Counted from the first letter of the stretch, positions 43,560 to 53,008 are shown. The stretch is DNA of 64,000 nt from Luteibacter yeojuensis (GCF_011742875.1 NZ_JAAQTL010000002.1:62001-126000); one strand, 5' to 3'. The notes: generated from the letters alone by a model not told the origin. Translations and numbers: made by a program.

Positions 43560-43961
43560 TTAGCCCGCGGCCGCAGCGAGACGTTCGAAGATCTTGTCGA
43601 GTTTTTCCTTCAGCGTGACCGCGGTGAACGGCTTGACGACATAGCCGTTCACGCCGCTCTGCGCGGCGGCGATGATCTGGTCGCGGTTGTTCTCCGCCGT
43701 GACCATCAGCACCGGCAGGGCCTTGAGCGCGGCGTCGGCGCGAATCGCGCGGAGCAGGTCGATGCCGGTCATGTTCGGCATGTTCCAGTCGGTGACCACC
43801 AGGTCGAACGGCTGCGCGCGCAACACCGCCAGGGCGGCATTGCCGTCCTCGGCCTCCTGGATCAGGGTGTTGGTGAACCCCAGCTCCACCAGGAGGTTCC
43901 TGACGATGCGTCGCATGGTGGAGAAATCGTCCACCACGAGGATCTTCATGTTCTTGTCCAA
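43560..43961 (-). CDS. cheY: Chemotaxis response regulator CheY
   Basis: A 133-residue receiver domain. The phosphoacceptor is Asp58 ([10 protein letters not shown]), the acidic pocket Asp11-Asp12 (ILVVDDFS), the switch Thr in VTAENN, and Lys110 in [12 protein letters not shown] at 43961 is taken as start because GGAG lies 7 nt before it. The ATG at 43949 (MKILVVDD) has no well-placed ribosome site but is the alternative. Binding of CheY-P to FliM reverses the motor. Confidence 0.93.
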   Translation of the reverse strand: MDKNMKILVVDDFSTMRRIVRNLLVELGFTNTLIQEAEDGNAALAVLRAQPFDLVVTDWNMPNMTGIDLLRAIRADAALKALPVLMVTAENNRDQIIAAAQSGVNGYVVKPFTAVTLKEKLDKIFERLAAAAG

Positions 43962-43992
43962 AACTTCTCTCCGCCTTGCTGCTGCGCGTTCG

Positions 43993-44724
43993 TCAATGCT
44001 TTTCTTTCCAACCCGACATGCGTGCGCGGAGGCGGATGAGGGCCTGGCCGTGGATCTGGCACACCCGCGATTCGCTCACACCCAGCACCGCGCCGATTTC
44101 CTTCAGGTTGAGTTCTTCATCGTAGTACAGCGACATGACCAGCTTTTCGCGCTCGGGCAGCCCGTCGATGGACTGCGCCAGCGCGTCGCGCAGGCCTTCC
44201 TGTTCAAACAATCCGTCCGGACCCGCGGCATCCGGGTCGGCCACGTCGATCGCGGCGCCTTCGTCGCCTTCGGGCGCCGTCAGGCTCAGCAACCGCGCGC
44301 TCGCCGCGTCGGCCAGGATCTGGTTGTATTCCATGGCGTCGATGCCCAGCCGCTTCATCACTTCCGCGTCGTCGGCGTCGCCACCCGTCTCGTTTTCGAT
44401 CTGCCTCGTCACCTCCGCGACCTCGCGCAACTTCCGATGGACGGAACGCGGGGTCCAGTCCGTCTTGCGCAGTTCGTCCAGCATGGCGCCACGTATGCGG
44501 ATACCCGCATAGGTTTCGAAGCTGGCCGCGCGAGTCGGCGAGTAATTTCTTGCGGCCTCGAGCAGTCCGATCATCCCGGCCTGCATGAGGTCGTTTGCGT
44601 CCACGCTCGGCGGCAGCCTGCCCATCAGGTGATAGGCGATACGGCGCACCAGCGGCGCGTGGGTCTTTACCAGTTGATCCGCCGGGATACGCGTGATCTC
44701 GAGATATTCGGTCGCGACGCTCAC
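43993..44724 (-). CDS. fliA: Flagellar sigma factor FliA (sigma-28)
   Basis: A 243-residue sigma-70-family factor lacking region 1. Region 2 is [42 protein letters not shown] and the -10-recognition stretch [29 protein letters not shown]. Region 4 ends [27 protein letters not shown]. It directs late flagellar and chemotaxis gene transcription. The start overlaps the fleN stop. No FlgM is in this window. Confidence 0.95.
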   Translation of the reverse strand: MSVATEYLEITRIPADQLVKTHAPLVRRIAYHLMGRLPPSVDANDLMQAGMIGLLEAARNYSPTRAASFETYAGIRIRGAMLDELRKTDWTPRSVHRKLREVAEVTRQIENETGGDADDAEVMKRLGIDAMEYNQILADAASARLLSLTAPEGDEGAAIDVADPDAAGPDGLFEQEGLRDALAQSIDGLPEREKLVMSLYYDEELNLKEIGAVLGVSESRVCQIHGQALIRLRARMSGWKEKH

Positions 44725-45596
44725 AGTGGCAGCCCTCCTCCCAAGTGGGACCGCTCGGCGAAAAAGCCGATGCGGCCCTGTGCCCGGGGCTCGGGTTCAC
44801 CCCATGTATCGACCGACCTGGCCAGATTCTTGAATCCGACCGCGGACCGGCTGCTCGGCCAGGCGTCGACCACCGCCGACTGGCGGCGGATGGCCTGGCG
44901 CAGGTATTCGTCGTGCGGGACCATGCCCATGAAATCCAGGGACACGTCGAGGAAGCGGTTGGTCACCCGCGCCAGCTTCTCGAACAGCTGGCGGCCCTCC
45001 TGGGCGTGGCGGACCATGTTGGCCACGATGCGGAAGCGGTTCACGTCGAATTCCCGGCTCATGACCTTGATCAGGGCGTAAGCGTCGGTGAGCGAGGCCG
45101 GCTCGTCGCAGACCACCACCACCACCTCGTCGGAAGCCGCCGCGAACATGGACACACTGTCGGAAATGCCGGCCGCGGTGTCCACGATCAGGTACTCCGG
45201 CGCCAGCGGGTATTCGTCGAAGGCCCGGATGACCGCCGCGTGCTCGATGTTCGGCAGCTGCGCCATGCGCCGCGCGCCGGAGGTGGCCGGAATCACCTTC
45301 AGGCCGTGGGCGGCCTCGAGGATGAGGTCCTCGATCCGGCACTCCCCTTCCAGCATGTGGCCCAGGTGGCGGGTGGGCTGCAGGCCGAGCAGGACGTCGA
45401 TGTTCGCCATGGCGAGGTCGGCGTCGAGCAGGAGGACATCACGGCCGCCCATCGCGAGCGCCATGCCGAGGTTGACCGCCACCGTGGTCTTGCCCACGCC
45501 ACCCTTTCCACCGGCGATCGCGATGCTGCGGGTGGGGCGACGGTCGGCGAGCCAGTTGAGTCCGGCGGCCTGGGTGGAATCGACGTGTGTGCTCAT
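44721..45596 (-). CDS. fleN: Flagellar number regulator FleN/FlhG
   Basis: A 291-residue MinD-like ATPase. AIAGGKGGVGKTTVAVNLGMALA is the deviant Walker A, and LLLDADLAMANIDVLLGL and YLIVDTAAGISDSV are the further nucleotide-binding motifs. It limits the number of polar flagella by antagonising FleQ and works with FlhF. The ATG at 45596 is preferred. An in-frame GTG at 45608 is possible, and neither has a strong ribosome site. It overlaps fliA by 4 bp. Confidence 0.93.
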   Translation of the reverse strand: MSTHVDSTQAAGLNWLADRRPTRSIAIAGGKGGVGKTTVAVNLGMALAMGGRDVLLLDADLAMANIDVLLGLQPTRHLGHMLEGECRIEDLILEAAHGLKVIPATSGARRMAQLPNIEHAAVIRAFDEYPLAPEYLIVDTAAGISDSVSMFAAASDEVVVVVCDEPASLTDAYALIKVMSREFDVNRFRIVANMVRHAQEGRQLFEKLARVTNRFLDVSLDFMGMVPHDEYLRQAIRRQSAVVDAWPSSRSAVGFKNLARSVDTWGEPEPRAQGRIGFFAERSHLGGGLPL

Positions 45597-45644
45597 GAAG
45601 GAAGTCACTGCCCGTGTGTTTCTGTCTATGGTCCGTTAGGCCGC

Positions 45645-46976
45645 TTAAGCCAGGGCCGGCGCAGCCGTGCCGAAACGTTCGGCAAGCAAGGCGTCGTCGG
45701 GTTCTTCGTTGCGCTGCTTCAACAGCTGTGCCGCGAGGCAGACGAGCTTGCGCGCATCGGCCGAGGCGATGTCCTCGGGTACGCGCTGACCGTCCGTCGT
45801 GTAGTCCAGCGGCATGTTGTGGCGGATGAGGGCCGAGAGCGCGCCGCCGATGAGCGGCGCCTCGTCGAGCTTGGTGAGGATGGCGGTCTGCGGCGCCAGC
45901 GGCGCGTAGGCCCGGATGGCGCCGTCGATGGCCTGGGCCTGCGCGTTGGCCGCGAGCACCAGGCAGACGCGCACGTCGGAGGTGGCGCGCAGCGTCTCGA
46001 ACTGCTGCTGCAGCTTGGGGTCGTTGCCGGCCAGGCCGGCCGTGTCCACCAGCACGGTGTGCTTGCCGCGCAGCTGGAGGAGCACATTGCGCAAGCTGGT
46101 GGCATCGTGGGCGTTGAACACGCGCACGCCGAGCAAGCGGCCGTAATGCTCGAGCTGCGCGCCGGCGCCGATGCGGTACTGGTCCGCGCTGATCAACGCG
46201 ACGTTCGAGGCGCCATGGCGCAGCACGGCGCGCGCGGCGAGCTTGGCGATCGTGGTGGTCTTGCCCACACCGGTGGTGCCGACCAGCGCGGTGACGCCAC
46301 CGCCGGCCGTGTCGAAATGGCGTCCGCTGGTGCGGATGTTGCGCGAGAGCAGCCCCAACGGCAGGTAGCGGGCCTGGTCGGAGGTCATGCCCGGCGGCAG
46401 TTCGGCGCACAGCGCACGCGCGACGTCGCCGTCGATGCCCAGGCGGGTCATCTCGCGCAGCACGCGGGCGCGCAGCGGCTGCTCGCGATCCATCTGGTTC
46501 CAGGCGAGGGTGGAGAGCTGGACTTCGAGCATCTCGCGCAGGTTGTTGATCTCGGCGCGCACGCCGTTCACGGCGGCATCGTTGTTCGGCACGACGGTGG
46601 CCGCGCGCACCACGTCGGCCACGCTCGCGGCCAGCGCGGCGCTGGACTGGCGCTGCGGCGCATTCGCGCTGGCCGGCGCACCGGACTTCGCGGCGCGTTC
46701 CACTGCGGCCGCCGTGGCGGCGCGGGCCTGGTCGATGCGCGCGGCACGCTCGGCTTCGTCGCGGAGGGCGCGCGCCGGGACTTCCTCGCGCTTCGGCGAC
46801 TCGATGCCGAAGCCGGCCTCGCGCACCAGCGCCTCGTCGTAGTCGAGGGCGGCGATGATCTCGATGCCGTCGTCGAGCCGGCGGGTGGACAGGATCACGG
46901 CGTCCGGCCCCTGCTCGTCCCGAACCTGGCGCATGGCCTGGCGCATATCCGGCGCAACGAATCGTTTGATTTTCAT
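45645..46976 (-). CDS. flhF: Flagellar biosynthesis GTPase FlhF
   Basis: A 443-residue SRP-type GTPase. The N-terminal segment MKIKRFVAPDMRQAMRQVRDEQGPDAVILST is the conserved basic domain, and residues about 60-140 are an Ala-rich linker. The NG domain has Walker A GTTGVGKTTT (233-242), ALISADQYRIGA, LVDTAGLAGND and ILTKLDEAPLIGG. It recruits the first flagellar components to the pole. A 90-bp gap separates it from flhA, without a recognised promoter. Confidence 0.95.
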   Translation of the reverse strand: MKIKRFVAPDMRQAMRQVRDEQGPDAVILSTRRLDDGIEIIAALDYDEALVREAGFGIESPKREEVPARALRDEAERAARIDQARAATAAAVERAAKSGAPASANAPQRQSSAALAASVADVVRAATVVPNNDAAVNGVRAEINNLREMLEVQLSTLAWNQMDREQPLRARVLREMTRLGIDGDVARALCAELPPGMTSDQARYLPLGLLSRNIRTSGRHFDTAGGGVTALVGTTGVGKTTTIAKLAARAVLRHGASNVALISADQYRIGAGAQLEHYGRLLGVRVFNAHDATSLRNVLLQLRGKHTVLVDTAGLAGNDPKLQQQFETLRATSDVRVCLVLAANAQAQAIDGAIRAYAPLAPQTAILTKLDEAPLIGGALSALIRHNMPLDYTTDGQRVPEDIASADARKLVCLAAQLLKQRNEEPDDALLAERFGTAAPALA

Positions 46977-47066
46977 GCCTCTATCCTTTCCTCATCCTGG
47001 CGCCCTCATCCCGAAGCGCGCTGCCTGTTCGATGGTCCGCGCCCCAACCGCGCGGGTGTTCATGTC

Positions 47067-49178
47067 TTACCGTCCGAGGGCCGTCACCAGCTTGACGCGT
47101 CGGTTGTCCGGAACCTCGTTGTAAGCAAGTACATGCAGGTTTTGGGCCACATGACGGGTGAAGCGCGAAAGCCAGGGACGAAGCGCCGGCGAGACCAGCA
47201 GGACAGCCGGTTCGCCCGCCGCTTCCTGGCGCCGCGCCGCATCGGCGACGCTCTGCTGCAGGCGATCGGCGAGCCCCGGTTCGACAGCCGCGCCAGCGGG
47301 ACCGCCGCCTTGCAGCGACTGCAGAAGGATCTGCTCCAGTTCCGGCGCCAAAGTAATGACGGGAACTTCCGTGCCCAGACCGGCGATTTCCTGGACGATC
47401 TGTCGGCCGAGGGTGACGCGCACCGCCGCGGCGAGCACGCCCGGGTCCTGGCTCTGCCCCGCGTGCTCGGCCAGCGATTCCACGATGCCGCGGAAGTTGC
47501 GGATGGGTACGCGCTCGGCAAGCAGGTTTTGCAGCACCTTGACCACGGCGCCGAGCGACAGGCGCTTCGGCACGAGGTCCTCCACCAGCTTCGGCGTCTG
47601 CTGGGCCAGGCGGTCGAGCAGCTGCTGCACGTCCTGGTGGCCGATGAGCTCGTGGGCGTGGTTCTGCAGGATGTGCGAAAGGTGCGTGGCGATCACCGTG
47701 GCCGGATCGACCACCGTGTAACCGAGGGTCTGCGCGTGCTCGCGCATGCCCGGCTCGATCCACACGGCGTCGAGGCCGAAGGCCGGGTCGCGCGTGGCGA
47801 TGCCGTTGATCGTGCCATGCACGCGGCCCGGGTCGATCGCGAGCATGCGCTCGGTATGGATTTCCGCCTCGCCCATCGGCACGCCCATCAGCGAGATGCG
47901 GTAGCCGTGCGGGGCGAGGTCGAGGTTGTCGCGGATGTGCACCGAGGGCACCAGGAAACCCAGTTCCTGCGACAGCTTGCGGCGGACGGACTTGATCCGC
48001 GCCATCAATTCGCCGCCCTGTGCCTTGTCCACCAGGGGAATGAGGCGATAACCCACTTCCAGGCCGATGGTGTCGACCTGGGCCACGTCCTCCCAGGAGA
48101 GTTCAAGGCGCTCGGCCGGCGGCGTCGATTCCAGCGCCAGCTCCGTGCCCGGCCCGGCCGTGCCGGCGGCGACGCCGGCGGCGGCATCCATCTGCTGCTG
48201 GTGGAGCTTCCACGCACCGAAGCCGGCGATCGCGGCCAGGATGAGGAACGGCAGGTTCGGCATGCCCGGGATGAGGCCCATGGTGCCGAGCACGGCGGCG
48301 GCCACGGCCAGCGCCTTCGGCTGGCCGAACAGCTGGCCCATCACCTGCTTGCCCATTTCCTGCGATTTCGACACGCGGGTGACGATCACCGCCGTCGCGA
48401 TCGAGAGCATGAGTCCCGGCACCTGGGCGACGAGGCCGTCGCCGATCGTCAGCAGCGTATAGGTGCGCGCGGCTTCGGCGGCGGAAAGCCCGTGCTGGAG
48501 CATGCCGATGAAGAAGCCGCCGATGATGTTGATGGCGAGGATCAGCATGCCGGCCGTGGCATCGCCGCGGACGAACTTGGACGCACCGTCCATCGAGCCG
48601 TAGAAATCCGCTTCCTCGCGCACTTCCTGGCGGCGCTCGCGAGCCTGTTCCTGCGTCAGCAGGCCGGCGTTGAGGTCGGCGTCGATGGCCATCTGCTTGC
48701 CGGGCATGGCGTCGAGGGTGAAGCGCGCCGTCACCTCGGAGACGCGGGTCGCACCCTTGGTCACCACCACGAAGTTGATGATGGTGAGGATGGCGAACAC
48801 CACGAAGCCGACGGCGAAGTTGCCGCCGATGACGAACTCGCCGAAGGCCTCGATGACCTTGCCGGCGGCGCCCGGGCCGTTATGACCATGCAGCAGCACC
48901 ACGCGGGTGGAGGCGATGTTCAGCGCGAGGCGAAGCAGCGTGGCGAACAACACCACGGTGGGGAACGAGGCCAGTTCCAGCGGGCGCATCACGTACATCG
49001 TGGCCAGCAGGATCACCAGCGACAGCGCGATGTTGAAGGTGAACAGCAGGTCCAGCACGAAGGGCGGCAAGGGCAACATCATCATGCCGAGCATGACCAG
49101 CATCGCCAGCGGCGCCGCGATGCCGCGGCGGCCGATCTGGCGGAAGGTGCCCATGAGGGTGGTGCTGCTGGCTGCCAT
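47067..49178 (-). CDS. flhA: Flagellar export gate protein FlhA
   Basis: A 703-residue type III export protein. About 330 N-terminal residues hold eight TM helices with the FHIPEP-family signature region (RLALNIASTRVVLLHGHNGPGAAGKVIEAFGEFVIGG). The cytoplasmic domain begins near ELSWEDVAQVDTIGLEVGYRLIPLVD and ends VSPALRPWLSRFTRHVAQNLHVLAYNEVPD. It forms the nonameric docking ring for substrate-chaperone complexes and couples export to proton flow. It starts 2 bp after the flhB stop. Confidence 0.97.
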   Translation of the reverse strand: MAASSTTLMGTFRQIGRRGIAAPLAMLVMLGMMMLPLPPFVLDLLFTFNIALSLVILLATMYVMRPLELASFPTVVLFATLLRLALNIASTRVVLLHGHNGPGAAGKVIEAFGEFVIGGNFAVGFVVFAILTIINFVVVTKGATRVSEVTARFTLDAMPGKQMAIDADLNAGLLTQEQARERRQEVREEADFYGSMDGASKFVRGDATAGMLILAINIIGGFFIGMLQHGLSAAEAARTYTLLTIGDGLVAQVPGLMLSIATAVIVTRVSKSQEMGKQVMGQLFGQPKALAVAAAVLGTMGLIPGMPNLPFLILAAIAGFGAWKLHQQQMDAAAGVAAGTAGPGTELALESTPPAERLELSWEDVAQVDTIGLEVGYRLIPLVDKAQGGELMARIKSVRRKLSQELGFLVPSVHIRDNLDLAPHGYRISLMGVPMGEAEIHTERMLAIDPGRVHGTINGIATRDPAFGLDAVWIEPGMREHAQTLGYTVVDPATVIATHLSHILQNHAHELIGHQDVQQLLDRLAQQTPKLVEDLVPKRLSLGAVVKVLQNLLAERVPIRNFRGIVESLAEHAGQSQDPGVLAAAVRVTLGRQIVQEIAGLGTEVPVITLAPELEQILLQSLQGGGPAGAAVEPGLADRLQQSVADAARRQEAAGEPAVLLVSPALRPWLSRFTRHVAQNLHVLAYNEVPDNRRVKLVTALGR

Positions 49179-49180
49179 CG

Positions 49181-50323
49181 TCAGTTGTCCATGCGGTAGG
49201 GACCCATGAGATCAGGGTCGATGTCCTGCTTCGGGAGATCGGGCGGGAGATCGCCCACGGCGATCGCCTGCTTCAGCCGGAACACGTAGGCCAGGATCTG
49301 CGCCACGGCGATATAGAGCGCCGAGGGGATTTCGCGTCCGATTTCCGTCGTGTGATACAAGGCGCGTGCCAACGGCGCGGCTTCGACCACCGGCACCTTC
49401 GCGCCGCCGGCCACGTCGCGGATCTGCTGGGCGATCACGTCCACGCCCTTGGCCACCACGCGCGGCGCGCCCATGCGGTCTTCGTCGTACTTGAGCGCCA
49501 CCGCGAAGTGGGTCGGGTTGGTCACGATCACGTCCGCCGTCGGCACGTCTTCCATCATCCGGCGCCGCGCCATCTGGTGCTGCATCTGGCGGATCTTCGA
49601 CTTCAGTTCCGGACTGCCCTCGTTTTCCTTGTGCTCGTCCTTCACTTCCTGCTTGGTCATCTTCATCTTCTTGGTGAAGCTGAATTTCTGCCACGGCGCA
49701 TCGACGAGGGCGATGGCGCCGAGGGCGCAGGCGAAGACGAGCGAAGCGTGGCCCAGGATGCCCAGCGCATGGGCGATGCCGTTCGCCACCGGCCCGGTGC
49801 CTGCGGCGTACATCTCCTGCGTGGAGCGCTTCAGGAACCAGACCAGGGCACCGCCGATCAGCGCCAGCTTGAGCAGGGACTTACCCAGCTCGACCAGACC
49901 GTTCAGCGAGACGAGGCGGGAGAAACCCTTGATCGGGTCCAGGCGGTCGAATTTCGGAAGAAGCGCCTGGCCGGAGAAATTGAGGCCACCCATGAGGGCC
50001 GGTGCGGCGATGGCGGCGACCATGGTCACGGCGAACAGCGGACCGAGCAGTCGCAGGCCTTCCGCGGCGGCAGTCATCAAGGCATGGCGCAGGCCGTCGA
50101 CGGCGAACAGGTCGTCCCGCGAGTAACGCAGGCCGACGCGCATGATGTTGGCCGCATGCGTGGCCATCTGGTCGCGCGAGGCGATCATCGTCGTCACGCC
50201 GGCGAGCACCACCACGGCCGTGGAGAGGTCGCGCGAACGCGGCAGGTCGCCCTTCTCGCGGGCTTCGCGAAGGCGTTTTTCGCTGGGGGCTTCGGTGCGG
50301 TCTTCCTTATCGGTTTCGCTCAT
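49181..50323 (-). CDS. flhB: Flagellar export switch protein FlhB
   Basis: A 380-residue membrane protein. The N-terminal DRTEAPSEKRLREAREKGDLPRS is canonical, followed by four TM helices. The autocleavage motif Asn269-Pro-Thr-His272 (IVTNPTHFAVALKYD) sits at the same numbering as in Salmonella. Cleavage switches export from rod/hook to filament substrates. It follows fliR by 4 bp. Confidence 0.97.
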   Translation of the reverse strand: MSETDKEDRTEAPSEKRLREAREKGDLPRSRDLSTAVVVLAGVTTMIASRDQMATHAANIMRVGLRYSRDDLFAVDGLRHALMTAAAEGLRLLGPLFAVTMVAAIAAPALMGGLNFSGQALLPKFDRLDPIKGFSRLVSLNGLVELGKSLLKLALIGGALVWFLKRSTQEMYAAGTGPVANGIAHALGILGHASLVFACALGAIALVDAPWQKFSFTKKMKMTKQEVKDEHKENEGSPELKSKIRQMQHQMARRRMMEDVPTADVIVTNPTHFAVALKYDEDRMGAPRVVAKGVDVIAQQIRDVAGGAKVPVVEAAPLARALYHTTEIGREIPSALYIAVAQILAYVFRLKQAIAVGDLPPDLPKQDIDPDLMGPYRMDN

Positions 50324-50327
50324 GGCG

Positions 50328-51095
50328 CTACCTCCCGATAAGCCCGCGCATGGTTTCCCACGCGTCGGTCTGCAGCGAATCGAACGCGCCCGGCAGGGCG
50401 CGCAAGGCGAGCCACACGGCCAGCAGGCCGAGGCAGATGGTGATGGGGAAGCCCACCGCGAACAGGTTCATCGACGGTGCGGACCGGCTGATCGCGCCGA
50501 AACCGAGGTTCACCACCAGGGTGGCGGTGAGCGCGGGCAGCGCCACGCGCACCGCGCCGGTGAACAGGTGGCCGGCGAATCCGAGCACGCCCCACAGGCC
50601 GTCCGCGCCGATCCCCTGCTGGCCTACCGGCAGCGTGCGGAAGCTGTCGGCTAGCAGGGAAATGAGTTGCAGGTGGCCGTTCATCACGAGGAACAGCAGG
50701 GTCACCAACATCATGTAGAACTGGCTGAGCACCGGCGTGGTACCGCCGACACCCGGGTTGACCGTCTCCGCGAAGCCGAGGCTCATCGCCTGCGACACGA
50801 TCTGCCCGCCGAACGACACGGCCTCGAACACCAGCTTGAGGACGAAACCGAGGGAAGCGCCCACCAGCACCTGCTGGGCCAGCGTCGCCACGCCCTGCGC
50901 GGACAGCGGACGGATGTCCAGCGGCGCCAGCGGAGCGAGGGCCATCGTCAGCAGCAGGGCCAGGCCGATGCGGATCCGGGCCGGAATCGTCGTGGCGCCC
51001 AGCACCGGTGCCACGAGCAGCAGGCCGGCGATGCGGGCCAACGCCCAGCATGCGCTGCCGACCCAGGCTTCGAGCTGGCCGAGATCGATCGGCAT
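50328..51095 (-). CDS. fliR: Flagellar export protein FliR
   Basis: A 255-residue membrane protein of the FliPQR export gate. The ATG at 51095 shares a base with the fliQ stop (TGATG), so an upstream in-frame TTG is not needed. GLALLLTMALAPL, VGASLGFVLKLVFEAVSFGGQIVSQAMSLGFAETVNP and VGFPITICLGLLAVWLAL are typical FliR segments. Confidence 0.95.
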   Translation of the reverse strand: MPIDLGQLEAWVGSACWALARIAGLLLVAPVLGATTIPARIRIGLALLLTMALAPLAPLDIRPLSAQGVATLAQQVLVGASLGFVLKLVFEAVSFGGQIVSQAMSLGFAETVNPGVGGTTPVLSQFYMMLVTLLFLVMNGHLQLISLLADSFRTLPVGQQGIGADGLWGVLGFAGHLFTGAVRVALPALTATLVVNLGFGAISRSAPSMNLFAVGFPITICLGLLAVWLALRALPGAFDSLQTDAWETMRGLIGR

Positions 51096-51364
51096 CAACG
51101 CACCGCCTGGGGCAGGTTCTCGATGAGCGTACGGGTGAATTCCACCAGCGTGCGCAGCATCCAGGGGCCGGCGACGATCATCACCAGGGCCATGGAGATC
51201 AGCTTCGGGATGAAGCTGAGCGTCTGTTCGTTGATCTGCGTGGCCGCCTGCACCATGCCGATGATGAGACCCACGGCGAGCGCCGTGAGCAGCAGCGGCG
51301 CGCCGATCAGCATCGCGATGTGCAGGGCCTGCTGGCCGAAGCCAATGACCGATTCGGGCGTCAC
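51095..51364 (-). CDS. fliQ: Flagellar export protein FliQ
   Basis: An 89-residue protein with two TM helices (AMLIGAPLLLTALAVGLIIGMVQAATQINEQTLSFIPKL and LVMIVAGPWMLRTLVEF), the exact family length. The GTG at 51364 overlaps the fliP stop (GTGA). It assembles with FliP and FliR into the export gate. Confidence 0.95.
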   Translation of the reverse strand: MTPESVIGFGQQALHIAMLIGAPLLLTALAVGLIIGMVQAATQINEQTLSFIPKLISMALVMIVAGPWMLRTLVEFTRTLIENLPQAVR

Positions 51365-52212
51365 TGGAAGAAGCTCCCCGCCAGGGTACCGAGCAGCAGG
51401 GTCCAGCCGTCGACCAGCACGAACAGCATGATCTTGAAGGGCAGCGAGATGATCATGGGCGAGACCATCATCATGCCCATCGACATCAGCACCGAGGCCA
51501 CCACGAGGTCGATGATGAGGAAGGGAATGAACAGGAGGAAGCCCATCTGGAACGCGGTCTTCAGTTCGCTGGTCACGAAGGCCGGCAGCGCGACGCGATA
51601 CGGCACGGCGTCCTTGTCGGCATAGGGTTGCTCGCCGGCCAGCTTCGTGAACAGCTGGAGGTCGGGTTCGCGGGTCTGCTCGAGCATGAAGTGACGGAAC
51701 GGCGCGGCGGCGAGCGGCAGGGCTTCCTGTACGTTTATCTGGCCGTCCATGTACGGCTTGATGCCCGCGTCGTACGCCTTGTTGAGCACCGGCGTCATCA
51801 CGAACAGCGTGAGGAACAGCGAGAGGCCGAGGATCACCTGGTTCGGCGGCGTGCTGTTCGTGCCGAGGGCCTGGCGCAGGAATCCCAGCACGATGACGAT
51901 GCGGGTGAACGAGGTCATCATGAGCAGGATCGCCGGCAGCGCGGTGAGCGCCGTCATCAGCGCCAGCACCTGGATCGACAGCGACCAGGTCTGGCCGCCG
52001 TTCGCGCCGGGTTGCACGTTCAGCACAGGAATACCCGGCTGGGTCTGATCGGCGGCGAAAGCAACGACGGGAAACAGGAAGAGCAGCAACATCACCCACA
52101 CGTCGCTCCTGCGCAGGCAGGAGCCCAGCGACTTCCGCCGCGCTGACGAAGGCGCGGGGTTCCCGCCTTCGCGGGAACGACGGCGGCCGGGCCAGGAAAA
52201 CCCGAGCCTCAT
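51361..52212 (-). CDS. fliP: Flagellar export protein FliP with repeat-derived N-terminal extension
   Basis: The core is standard FliP: MLLLFLFPVVAFAADQ signal peptide, ALPAILLMMTSFTRIVIVLGFLRQALGTNSTPPNQV, and the C-terminal TM pair ending LLLGTLAGSFFQ. The ATG at 52212 overlaps the fliO stop and adds about 40 residues (RRRSREGGNPAPSSARR and following). These are encoded by the palindromic repeat at 52101-52182. An internal ATG at 52092, with AGGAG 12 nt upstream, gives 243 residues, the usual FliP length with an intact signal peptide. I consider 52092 the likelier functional start and 52212 the likely original one before repeat insertion. Confidence 0.92.
   Translation of the reverse strand: MRLGFSWPGRRRSREGGNPAPSSARRKSLGSCLRRSDVWVMLLLFLFPVVAFAADQTQPGIPVLNVQPGANGGQTWSLSIQVLALMTALTALPAILLMMTSFTRIVIVLGFLRQALGTNSTPPNQVILGLSLFLTLFVMTPVLNKAYDAGIKPYMDGQINVQEALPLAAAPFRHFMLEQTREPDLQLFTKLAGEQPYADKDAVPYRVALPAFVTSELKTAFQMGFLLFIPFLIIDLVVASVLMSMGMMMVSPMIISLPFKIMLFVLVDGWTLLLGTLAGSFFQ
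52101..52182. repeat. Palindromic SREGGNP-type repeat inside fliP
   Basis: On the minus strand the element starts CGTCGTTCCCGCGAAGGCGG, continues GAACCC, and ends GGGCTCCTGCCTGCGCAGGA then GCGACG. The two ends are imperfect inverted copies of the CGTCATTCCCGCGAAGGCGGGAATCC repeat widespread in Proteobacteria. Its usual translation product SREGGNP is visible in the fliP frame. It occupies 82 bp at the fliO-fliP junction. Confidence 0.75.
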
Positions 52213-52631
52213 GGGCGCCTCCACTGCGCCAGCACGTCGCGAAAACCGCGAATCGTCGGCGCGGCCGGAGCGGCCGGATCGTCCTGTACCGGCGTGTCCA
52301 GCACATGCAGCGTGCGCAGGCCACCCGTCGGCGAGGCGCCGACCAGGAGCTGGGTGCCGCCTACTTCGAGCAACACGATCTTTTCCTTGACGCCCACCGG
52401 CATCGACTCGATCACGCGGATCTTCCTGCCGCCCTGACGCACGCGCGCCTGGGCACGACGGCTGAGCCAGCCGACGAAGAAGATGAGCGCCACCACGCCG
52501 AGCAGGCTGACCAGGACGCGGAGCAGTTCCGCACCCGAATCGACGGCGGGCGCGGCGACCGGGGCCGCCATCAGGGCGCAGGGAAGGAAGCCGCCAGCGA
52601 GGGCGGCGGCGAAACGGCGCATCGGGATCAC
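52209..52631 (-). CDS. fliO: Flagellar biosynthesis protein FliO
   Basis: A 140-residue protein from a GTG at 52631 that overlaps the fliN stop (GTGA); the ATG at 52622 is an alternative. A signal-like segment (FAAALAGGFLPCALMAAPVAA) precedes the TM helix LLRVLVSLLGVVALIFFVGWLSRRA. The cytoplasmic domain has IRVIESMPVGVKEKIVLLEVGGTQLLVGASPTG, the FliO signature. It assists FliP assembly. Confidence 0.92.
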   Translation of the reverse strand: MIPMRRFAAALAGGFLPCALMAAPVAAPAVDSGAELLRVLVSLLGVVALIFFVGWLSRRAQARVRQGGRKIRVIESMPVGVKEKIVLLEVGGTQLLVGASPTGGLRTLHVLDTPVQDDPAAPAAPTIRGFRDVLAQWRRP

Positions 52632-52963
52632 CGCAGCTTGCGGACGCGCTCGGCCGGGCTGATCACGTCGGTCAGCCGGATACCGAATTTCTCGTTGATG
52701 ACGACGACTTCGCCGTGGGCGACGAGGGTGCCGTTGACGAACACGTCGAGGGGTTCGCCGGCGGCGCGGTCGAGTTCGACCACCGAGCCCTGGTTGAGCT
52801 GGAGCAGGTTGCGGATGCTGATCTTGGTGCGGCCGACTTCCATGGCCATGGTGACCGGCACGTCGAGGATGACGTCAAGGTTCACTTCGTTGCCGAGGCC
52901 AATGGTGGAAGCCAGCGAAGCGTCGCTGCCGGGTTCCAGTTCGTCGAGGGTGGTTTCGTTCAT
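52628..52963 (-). CDS. fliN: Flagellar motor switch protein FliN
   Basis: A 111-residue protein. The ATG at 52963, with AGGAACGGAA before it, is chosen. The frame is open to 53071, but that extra region contains the sigma-54 promoter. NLDVILDVPVTMAMEVGRTKISIRNLLQLNQGSVVELDRAAGEPLDVFVNGTLVAHGEVVVINEKFGIRLTD is the SpoA/FliN domain of the C ring. It begins its own transcript because a -24/-12 promoter lies 46 bp upstream. Confidence 0.95.
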   Translation of the reverse strand: MNETTLDELEPGSDASLASTIGLGNEVNLDVILDVPVTMAMEVGRTKISIRNLLQLNQGSVVELDRAAGEPLDVFVNGTLVAHGEVVVINEKFGIRLTDVISPAERVRKLR

Positions 52964-53008
52964 TTCCGTTCCTACAGAGGGCGAGAGCTGCGGTGCATGG
53001 CTCTTGAA

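Noticed and set aside
44745..49199. Plus-strand open frame of 1484 codons
   Set aside because: It is antisense to fleN, flhF and flhA, which are unmistakable. Its product is a low-complexity mix of His, Arg, Gly and Asp with no domain, as expected for the antisense frame of GC-rich genes.
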